64,000 nucleotides of DNA. Origin: Methanobacterium formicicum DSM 3637 (GTDB taxonomy: Archaea > Methanobacteriota > Methanobacteria > Methanobacteriales > Methanobacteriaceae). The position numbers and the translations under genes were made by a program. Each line of letters opens with the position of its first letter. The stretch's first letter is position 1. The notes under the pieces were generated by a model that searched no databases, was not told the origin of the DNA, and saw only the letters and a program-made list of their open reading frames with translations. Shown here in pieces: positions 1 to 7,723 of the stretch. The DNA is taken from the NCBI RefSeq assembly GCF_000302455.1, contig NZ_AMPO01000010.1:1-64000 (forward strand), in the 5' to 3' direction.

Positions 1-14
1 AAAGTTGCCAGGCC

Positions 15-1429
15 ACTAAAATCAGACCATATTGGGATTGAAATGACGTATCCACTGATAAGAATTAGAATTAGTGTGATTACTAAAATCAGACCATATT
101 GGGATTGAAATGATGATCCTCACTCTGATTTTATTGTTGAAGAGATCGACTAAAATCAGACCATATTGGGATTGAAATTTTTCACTATTGAGAATATTTA
201 TTATCCTCATGGCTACTAAAATCAGACCATATTGGGATTGAAATATTTGCAAATCTCATGACAGTTGCAATATTGCAGTACTAAAATCAGACCATATTGG
301 GATTGAAATGGGACTGTAGGGAGTTTGTATAAACAGGGAGATTATACTAAAATCAGACCATATTGGGATTGAAATATTAATATAGGGAAATGGGAATTAG
401 CTGGATAAGTAACTAAAATCAGACCATATTGGGATTGAAATACTGGAGATAATACGGCCGTTACAGGTGGAGCATATACTAAAATCAGACCATATTGGGA
501 TTGAAATTCAATTGAGAGTGTTACATGTTTATCTCCAGACCATGACTAAAATCAGACCATATTGGGATTGAAATGTTTGTTCATCTCATCTGATATTTCA
601 GTTTCTAAGAGACTAAAATCAGACCATATTGGGATTGAAATTCTTTTAGGTTGGATATAAATGTTTCATAGGTTCCACTAAAATCAGACCATATTGGGAT
701 TGAAATGCCATTGTAATCGAAGATCCTGATAACGTAACAATACTAAAATCAGACTATATTGGGATTGAAATTACAGAACCTAATGTGGGGATCTTCCATC
801 CTAAAGAACTAAAATCAGACCATATTGGGATTGAAATCAATGTAGACAATACATTTTTAATCCTCTCCAACTGACTAAAATCAGACCATATTGGGATTGA
901 AATGAAGTAGGTAAAGAACAAGCTTTACGTGATAAACTCACTAAAATCAGACCATATTGGGATTGAAATGGATGAGCGAGATTTTATAGTGGCCCGGGTA
1001 CGTGAACTAAAATCAGACCATATTGGGATTGAAATTTGGTTGTGAGTTCAAGTCTCACTACGGGCTTCCAGACTAAAATCAGACCATATTGGGATTGAAA
1101 TAACCCTGGGCATGATGGGCGGGGACATTTACACCCACTAAAATCAGACCATATTGGGATTGAAATAATGATGGGCCGAGATGCTGCCGGTAACAAAATT
1201 CAACTAAAATCAGACCATATTGAGATTGAAATTGCCATAGAAAAGGAATAATAAACCAATGAATCCAAACTAAAATCAGACCATATTGGGATTGAAATCG
1301 ACCTTTGTTGAAATGTTGAATGAGAAAATTAATACTAAAATCAGACCATATTGGGATTGAAATGAACCTGGCCTAATACCTTAGTAACTCCATTACTAAA
1401 CTAAAATCAGACCAAATTGGAATTTGGGG
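15..1429 (+). CRISPR. CRISPR array, 22 repeats and 21 spacers, trailer end
   Basis: A 30-base repeat occurs 22 times, starting at 15, 82, 149, 215, 280, 346, 412, 478, 545, 612, 677, 742, 808, 874, 940, 1006, 1072, 1137, 1203, 1269, 1334 and 1400. Each copy begins ACTAAAATCAGACC and ends GGGATTGAAAT. The 21 spacers are all different and 35-37 bases long. The GATTGAAAT end is the usual 3' end of archaeal repeats, so the array is probably transcribed on the plus strand and its leader lies left of the window. The copies at 742 and 1203 each carry one substitution. The copy at 1400 is mutated throughout its 3' half, which marks the old, leader-distal end. No cas gene is present here. From memory, the repeat is close to that of Methanothermobacter thermautotrophicus. 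Confidence 0.98.
1036..1071 (+). other. CRISPR spacer resembling the 3' end of a tRNA gene
   Basis: This spacer contains GTGAG, then the loop TTCAAGT, then CTCAC (1042-1058). That is a perfect five-pair T-stem with a canonical T-loop. It is followed by TACGGGC, which would pair with a 5' acceptor strand GCCCGTA. The CCA that follows is one base further on than a standard encoded CCA would be. The protospacer may therefore be a tRNA gene or a copy carried at an integrated element. It is not itself a tRNA gene. Confidence 0.6.
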
Positions 1430-1572
1430 GTATTTAAGAAATTTAATTGTGATAAATATCGATGGTGGCAGAAACCTTCTGAAAAGGAGAAAAAGAGATT
1501 ATTTATTCCATTATTTAATTAATTAGTTTTTAGTTAGTTGTTTATTTCTCCAAGTTTATAAATTAATTTAAA

Positions 1573-1926
1573 TCAAAATATTGATGTAAACAATATATAA
1601 AATACTATTACAACTCCAATAAAAACCAGAATCTTTAATATGGGGCTGTTTATCCCTGCACTGGTGTTAACCATTTTTTCTTTAGCTTTGTTCTCTTCCG
1701 TGTTTATTTCACAATCTACTTTGTCATCTATGTTATCATCCACTTCTGAAACTGTTATTTCATGGGTTTCATCTTCTCTTTGATTCATAGTCTCCTTTTT
1801 AAGTTTTATCATGGATGTGCCCTCCCTAAATCCCATCTCTTTAGCTGGACTTCCACACTCAGGGCAAACCTCACCTTCCACCCGTTTAACATTACTACAA
1901 TTTGGATTTGAACACATAGATGTCAT
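1573..1926 (-). CDS. small zinc-ribbon protein with C-terminal membrane anchor
   Basis: Unassigned protein of about 117 residues. Two cysteine pairs near the N-terminus (CSNPNC and CPEC, spaced 11 residues apart) form a zinc ribbon. The middle is acidic and low in complexity, and the last 20-25 residues (SPILKILVFIGVVIVFYILF) form one hydrophobic segment ending at the C-terminus, so this is a tail-anchored protein with its ribbon in the cytoplasm. An in-frame ATG at 1941 has no ribosome binding site, whereas the ATG at 1926 is preceded by AGGGAT, so the shorter start is chosen. It lies between the CRISPR trailer and nikR. Similar zinc-ribbon plus membrane proteins occur at 3132, 23831 and 24988 in this window. 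Function unknown. Confidence 0.7.
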   Translation of the reverse strand: MTSMCSNPNCSNVKRVEGEVCPECGSPAKEMGFREGTSMIKLKKETMNQREDETHEITVSEVDDNIDDKVDCEINTEENKAKEKMVNTSAGINSPILKILVFIGVVIVFYILFTSIF

Positions 1927-1941
1927 TTTTAATCCCTTCAT

Positions 1942-2324
1942 TATTTTTTTAGTTAATAGTTCCTTAGTTCTCCTGGTGTTAAAAACTTGGTGTATTTAAC
2001 CTGAGAAGCTGGAGCTATGAAAAAATACTAAAAATCAGATTGTGGAATAAATGAGACTCTATAATTGGATCTAACTATCCTGGACTCATAATTCAGAGTA
2101 AAGCCATATGGGGTGAAAATACTAAAAAAATGATGGAATAATCTACTAAATTGTTCTGTACGTTTCCTTGTGGTAACTCCTGCAATGGGCTTCTTAAATG
2201 ATTCACTACCTACATTTAAAGAAAGGATAGATTCTCCAAACTGGTATTATCTGCCTAGTATCATAGACTGGCGTCATTTGAGTTAATCATGCACACTTAA
2301 GGTTAGTTCGGGGTAGGAGTTAAT
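1942..2324. other. intergenic region with possible CRISPR repeat remnants
   Basis: No gene is seen. The segments 2027-2039 (ACTAAAAATCAGA), 2104-2120 (CCATATGGGGTGAAAAT) and 2121-2133 resemble the 5' and 3' halves of the CRISPR repeat that ends at 1429, with small insertions and deletions. They could be decayed repeats or chance AT-rich matches. Confidence 0.3.
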
Positions 2325-2729
2325 TTATTGTTCTCCACCAGCAGCAGTGGTCAGTTTAACGTGTTCCACACCTTTTAGTCTCATTATCTTTTCAGTCAGG
2401 TTCCTGATTTCCTGGGCTTCTCCTTTAACCACTATTACTTCCAGACAGTTTTTCCCAGTCATGTGGATGTGCATAGTGGCGTTTATGTAGTCCCTGAATT
2501 CATGCTGAATATCAGTCAGGTCTTCCAGTACCCCTGTATAATGGTGGTCGTAGATAACAGCCACTATACCTATCCTATCCCCTTCTATGTCCCTCATCCA
2601 CTGGTATCGTACTATGTAGTCCTTCAGGGCATCTCGAATTCCTTTAGATCTGGAATTATAGCCCCTATCTTTTAAAACTTCGTCGAACTCGTTTAACAAT
2701 TTCTTCGGTAAGGACATGCTTATTCTCAT
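2325..2729 (-). CDS. nikR: nickel-responsive regulator, NikR family
   Basis: DNA-binding nickel sensor that usually represses nickel uptake genes when nickel is plentiful, which matters in methanogens because F430, hydrogenase and CO dehydrogenase need nickel. The N-terminus (about 1-45) is a ribbon-helix-helix domain, RISMSLPKKLLNEFDEVLK onward. The C-terminal ACT-like domain keeps the nickel ligands His76, His87, His89 and Cys95 (MHIHMTGKNC) when numbered from the ATG at 2729; this is the E. coli NikR numbering. A GTG directly upstream (2732) is possible, but GGGGAGAT is better spaced for the ATG. The gene stands alone. Three related direct repeats lie upstream (2762-2814) and might be an operator. 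No nickel transporter gene is nearby. Confidence 0.93.
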   Translation of the reverse strand: MRISMSLPKKLLNEFDEVLKDRGYNSRSKGIRDALKDYIVRYQWMRDIEGDRIGIVAVIYDHHYTGVLEDLTDIQHEFRDYINATMHIHMTGKNCLEVIVVKGEAQEIRNLTEKIMRLKGVEHVKLTTAAGGEQ

Positions 2730-2761
2730 CACTGATCTCCCCCTTTTTATTATTCAAATTG

Positions 2762-2814
2762 TAACTATTTATTAAGTATGATCTAACTATTATTAAATTG
2801 TTACTATTCTAATT
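2762..2814. promoter_or_regulatory. three direct repeats upstream of nikR, possible operator
   Basis: TAACTATTTATTAA (2762), TAACTATTATTAAA (2784) and TTACTATTCTAATT (2801) are near-copies 22 and 17 bases apart, 33-85 bases upstream of the nikR start. They lie in the AT-rich gap (2733-3131) between nikR and the divergent zinc-ribbon gene. Their position suggests regulation of one or both genes. No classical GTATGA-N16-TCATAC NikR palindrome is present; only one GTATGA half (2777-2782) is seen. Confidence 0.35.
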
Positions 2815-3131
2815 TTTTACCACAAAAATTAAAAAATATTAAATCCATTATTTTTAGAATTAAATTAGATTAAAAAGATATATTCTAAAAAAGAGAATTT
2901 TTAAAGTTTAAAACCATAATTTCTACATTATTCATTCATTAATAAGGAAATATTGAATATTTTAGGGATGAAGATTAATATGAACTGTCAAACAGCAAAA
3001 AATTATTATACAAACTGGTAATAATCACCCCAACATTTTTTATAATTTGTATGATTAACTGGTTTATAGTCTTCTGGAATATCCAATAAGATTAAATGAG
3101 GGGTTAATGTATTTAATATAAGGTGAAAAAT

Positions 3132-3542
3132 TTGCGATGTCCAAAGTGTGGAGTAGAATATCCGGAAAATTCAGACCGCTGCAGGTTCTGTGGTTATCCA
3201 AAAAACCCAACCTCCGAGATCAAGGGAGAAAATGGGAAAAGAACCGTAATTCAAAGTAGTATAGATCAACCAGGTACTAAAAATTCGTACTTTTTATCAA
3301 AAATCATTGGATTTTTTGGTATAGTATTTTTCCTTCCATTAGCCATAGCTTCTGGATTATACTTAATAACCCGGAAGGAAAAAGAGGCTAAATTCTGGGG
3401 ACTGGCATTCCTGGTAATTGGAGGAATCTTCTGGGCTATTGGAGTAGTAATGCTTTACACCATGGGCTATGATAAATTCATAGCAACCTACAACTTAACC
3501 AATTACTCGACCACTTTGACCAATATGGGGTTTAAATTTTAA
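3132..3542 (+). CDS. zinc-ribbon protein with two membrane segments
   Basis: Unassigned protein of about 136 residues. It begins with a zinc ribbon (RCPKCGVEYPENSDRCRFCG), then a polar linker of about 30 residues, and then two hydrophobic segments (IIGFFGIVFFLPLAIASGLY and FWGLAFLVIGGIFWAIGVVM). The likely start is the TTG at 3132, because AGGTGA at 3121-3126 is ideally spaced for it; a GTG nine bases upstream overlaps that binding site. The layout of a short ribbon followed by membrane helices is common in Methanobacterium proteins of unknown role. It is divergent from nikR, so a link to nickel regulation is possible but unproven. Confidence 0.75.
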   Translation: MRCPKCGVEYPENSDRCRFCGYPKNPTSEIKGENGKRTVIQSSIDQPGTKNSYFLSKIIGFFGIVFFLPLAIASGLYLITRKEKEAKFWGLAFLVIGGIFWAIGVVMLYTMGYDKFIATYNLTNYSTTLTNMGFKF

Positions 3543-3990
3543 TCATCATTCATTTGATTAATATTTTTTTGATTAATTTATAAACTATTATTCTCTTTTA
3601 AAAAATCTTTTTTTCCTTTAAATCTTTTTTTTCCTTTAGGAACATGTTATTTCGTTTCAATTTATTCTTTAAAAAACCAGTTTTTTCAGTTTAACTGTTC
3701 TGTTTAGTGTTCCGTTTAGAACATATCTGCTCTTTTTAAAGACTCTGACAGTTGATTTAGGGGATATGTTTCGCTTATAGAATGATTTTGGGTTTAAATA
3801 GTTTATTATGTGATTTTAATTTCGGGTTGATTTACATAAAAGATAAAGAGAATAATATATTAGATTGGTTTTCTTAAATTATAATCCGGAACTAATTAAT
3901 AAAAGTAGATTGGTTAAATCTAACATTACAAGAAAGGTTTAACATTACAAAAGGCATTTAATTCGATTTATAATCAAGGAGTATAAAAAA
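3543..3990. other. intergenic region upstream of hisG
   Basis: AT-rich, no open frame with a credible start. The left part (about 3590-3700) has degenerate T-rich repeats such as CTTTAAATCTTTTTTTTCC that could end transcription of the zinc-ribbon gene. The right part should hold the hisG promoter. ACATTACAA occurs twice (from 3922 and 3943) shortly before the gene. No RNA gene is seen. Confidence 0.4.
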
Positions 3991-4980
<990 letters not shown>

Positions 4981-5151
4981 ATTGGGGTACTAAAGTAAAT
5001 CAGGGCACTAATCTAGTCAGGTAATTTGGTTGATGATCTGACTTAGTAATTTATTATCAACCAAGCCGGATCTAGGTTTATCCAAACAGTATTGAGCCCT
5101 AAATCAGTGTTAGCAACCTATTATTAACAAAACAGGACATGGGGGGATTGA

Positions 5152-5919
5152 ATGGAACAGTTTCTGATTACTCCAGCAGCAGGTAAAAGATTAATTGCCA
5201 GGGCATTAAAAGAACATCATGCTATTAAAAAAGCCCTAAAGGATGGAACAGTTGTCATAATAGCCGGAACAACCAATGGTTATGTGGCTGAAGAAATCTT
5301 ATCCTCCCTGGAACAACTGGAAGAATTCTCCAGGAAAAAATTCTTCAGGGGAATAGTACTACCTCCGGTGGGACTAACTGATAAAACCGGACGACTTAAA
5401 TCTGAAACTGAATTCCCCGGTGATGTGGTAATAGTTAATGGTACCTGGAAGAAAGGTTTAACCATATTCGATGTTGTGGATGATCTTAAGGAAGGGGATG
5501 TGATTTTAAAGGGTGCTAATGCCATAAATTATCTTCATAATAAGGCCGCCATATATATTGGCCATCCCCATGGTGGAACCATTGGGGTAGCATTACAGGC
5601 AGTTATCGGTCGCAGGGTGCGTTTAATCCTTCCAGTGGGGCTGGAAAAAAGGGTCCACACTGATCTGGATGATCTTGCACTGAAATTGAATACTCCGGGT
5701 AACCAGGGGCCACGGCTTTTACCGGTGGTGGGAGAAGTTTTCACTGAAATAGAGGCCATTTCCAGTTTAACCGGTGCCACTGCAGAATTAGTAGCTGCAG
5801 GTGGAGTTGCTGGTGCAGAAGGGTCAATATGGATTGCAGTCAGTGGTAAATCCTCTGAAGTTGGGGTTGCCCAGAAGCTGATAAAATCTATTATCAATGA
5901 ACCTGCTTTTTCTTTATAA
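5152..5919 (+). CDS. conserved archaeal protein of unknown function
   Basis: A 255-residue soluble protein I cannot assign to a characterised family. It starts at an ATG preceded by GGGGGG and has no membrane segment. It alternates hydrophobic strands with glycine-rich turns (VVIIAGTTNGYVAEEIL, VILKGANAINY, IYIGHPHGGTIGVALQA, LVAAGGVAGAEGSIWIAVSG), which suggests a Rossmann-like or phosphosugar-binding alpha/beta fold. The GHPHGGT segment near residue 138 could be a catalytic or phosphate-binding loop. It follows hisG on the same strand after 171 bases, so a shared transcript is possible but the gap is large. Its downstream flank has a 16-bp tandem duplication (5931-5962). Confidence 0.75.
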   Translation: MEQFLITPAAGKRLIARALKEHHAIKKALKDGTVVIIAGTTNGYVAEEILSSLEQLEEFSRKKFFRGIVLPPVGLTDKTGRLKSETEFPGDVVIVNGTWKKGLTIFDVVDDLKEGDVILKGANAINYLHNKAAIYIGHPHGGTIGVALQAVIGRRVRLILPVGLEKRVHTDLDDLALKLNTPGNQGPRLLPVVGEVFTEIEAISSLTGATAELVAAGGVAGAEGSIWIAVSGKSSEVGVAQKLIKSIINEPAFSL

Positions 5920-5930
5920 AAAGCAACAGC

Positions 5931-5962
5931 ATTCTATTTAAACCGTATTCTATTTAAACCGC
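5931..5962. repeat. 16-bp tandem duplication after the 5152-5919 gene
   Basis: ATTCTATTTAAACCG is repeated at 5931 and 5947, with a third partial start (ATTCTG) at 5963. It lies in the 3' flank of the unassigned gene ending at 5919, and is one of many such short duplications in the window. Confidence 0.8.
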
Positions 5963-6092
5963 ATTCTGTTATAAAAAGAACTAAATTCACTTTAAACTAC
6001 CTTCTCTTTATAAAAATAGAATTTAATCTTATATAAAAAGGAACCCAGCAATTCCCAACATATGATTAATTCATTATTTTTCTTGATTAATT

Positions 6093-7482
6093 TTAGTATT
6101 TCTCCAGCAGTAAATCCACTTCCCTTTCAGAGGATAACTTTCCCAGAGCTTCGTATTCTGCACTTTTGACAGCCAGGTAAGATCTGGAAAGATCTTCTCC
6201 CAATGCATCTAAAATAGTTTTATCCTTTTTAAGATTAGCAAGGGCTTCTTTCAGATTACTGGGAAGTAGTTTAACTCCCATTTCCTTCATTTCCGCATCT
6301 GATAGATTAGCAGGGTCTTTCTGGATTGGACGGGGAAGTTCCATCTTTTTACGGATACCATCAAGTCCAGCGCTAATCACTACCCCCAAAGCAAGGTAAG
6401 GATTAGCTGATGCATCGACAGTTTTAACTTCAAAGTGCAGTATCCTACCATCATCTTCACGGATTACTCTTATAGCTGCCTCACGGTTGTTAAAACCCCA
6501 TACTTGGAATGCTCCACTCCACATCTGGGGTCTTATCCTGCGGTAAGATCTGGGTATGGGGGTGGTGATGGCAGCAAGTGAAGGTAAATGATACAGTATT
6601 CCTGCTATGAATTGTTCCCCAGCTTCACTAAGACCATAATCGGATTCTGAGTCATGTAAAATATTCATATCATCCTGCCACAGGCTAAGATGTAGATGAC
6701 AGCCATTACCTGCTGTATCGGGGAAAATTTTGGGAAGAAAAGATGCTTGAAGGCCGTGTTTAGATGCAATGCCCTTCACTGTCTCCCGGTAAACAATCTG
6801 ATTATCAGCAGCACTCAGCGCATCAGAATACATGATAGTTATTTCGTGCTGACCAGGACCCGACTCCGGATAATACTGTTGGACTGTGATGTTCTGGGCA
6901 ATTAATGCTTCAACTATATCGCTGATGATGTGATAGTTTAAATCCATGGAGTAAGAGGATGCAAAAGGGGTAAACTCTGATGGTTTGATTGGTACACCAT
7001 TACTGTTCTTTTTATTATTTTTACCATTCGTATTATCCCTTTTTTCATCATCATGTTTTAGGAGATAAAATTCATTTTCAAAGGCTGCTTTAACATTTAA
7101 ACCTTCTTCCTGAAGGGCGTTGATCATTTTTTTTTAAAAACCCACGGGGACAGTTATCCCAGACCTTTCCCTCATAAAACATATCACCCATAACCCGGGC
7201 ATGACCCGGAGCATAGGGTATTGGTGTCAAAGTTGACATGTCTCCCTTTAAATTTATTTCACCCACTGGATCCAGTCCGCATCCTGCTACCACTCCATCG
7301 TACATCACTGGAACCCCCTGCTGGGCACGTGAAATACCCACTGAGACTTCTTGATCCTTAATTTCGTCCACACAAACCGCTTTTGCCCGGATGATATTGG
7401 CATTATCACACCATAGTACTCTAATAAAACAGGGTTTGGAGTCTGATATATTTTTCGTCATTAACGTCACCGTTGGCATCAT
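6093..7482 (-). pseudogene. glutamine synthetase-family gene interrupted by a frameshift
   Basis: Two consecutive frames together make one glutamine synthetase-like protein of about 463 residues. The N-terminal part (7482 to about 7130) has the beta-grasp domain with FIRVLWCDNANIIRAKAV. The C-terminal part (about 7127 to 6093) has the catalytic barrel with GPGQHEI, GNGCHLHLSLW, NREAAIRVI and SANPYLALG. The parts meet at nine A's (coding strand) at 7127-7135; with eight A's the reading would run GFLKK-MINALQ without a break. This is either a sequencing error or a real disabling mutation. The N-terminal motif belongs to GlnA-like paralogues rather than the main methanogen GlnA. A low-complexity insert rich in N and K (DEKRDNTNGKNNKKNSNG) is unusual. 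Substrate unknown. Confidence 0.85.
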
Positions 7483-7585
7483 GTCCTAGTAATCATGGCT
7501 CTTTACTTCTAATTGATTACTACTTATGATAATTTAACATTGATTATGGCTCCGGATTATTTAACTGTAATGATGGAGTATCTGC

Positions 7586-7652
7586 AGATCTTAAGATTAT
7601 CGTGGATATTACAATTGAAAAATGAATATGGATGGATTGAGATCTTAAGATT
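7586..7652. promoter_or_regulatory. two copies of the palindrome ATCTTAAGAT
   Basis: AGATCTTAAGATT occurs at 7586-7598 and again at 7640-7652. Each contains the perfect palindrome ATCTTAAGAT. They lie about 105-170 bases upstream of the glutamine synthetase-like start, between it and the end of the Lhr gene. A dimeric regulator binding both sites is a reasonable guess; no known operator is recognised. Confidence 0.4.
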
Positions 7653-7723
7653 GTCTGTAAATATTATTAGAGGATGAAATTGGGGAGGGGGCATGATTTA
7701 CTAGAGATTTTGAAAAAAGTAGT

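Noticed and set aside
22..252. Minus-strand open frame of 76 residues with repeated FQSQYGLILV
   Set aside because: It lies inside the CRISPR array and the repeats cause the open frame. The same holds for 984-1196.
1036..1071. A tRNA gene in the CRISPR array
   Set aside because: Only the T-arm and acceptor strand are present in a normal-length spacer, so it is a spacer and not a gene.
2777..2782. Classical NikR operator half-site GTATGA
   Set aside because: The matching TCATAC half at the right distance is absent; a six-base match is expected by chance in this AT-rich gap.
5931..5962. An insertion sequence or mobile element
   Set aside because: Only a 16-bp duplication without terminal inverted repeats or transposase. 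No transposase, integrase or recombinase gene was seen anywhere in the window.
6093..7127. A short free-standing glutamine synthetase starting at MINALQ
   Set aside because: It lacks the N-terminal domain needed for the active site, and the preceding frame supplies it; a frameshift explains both.
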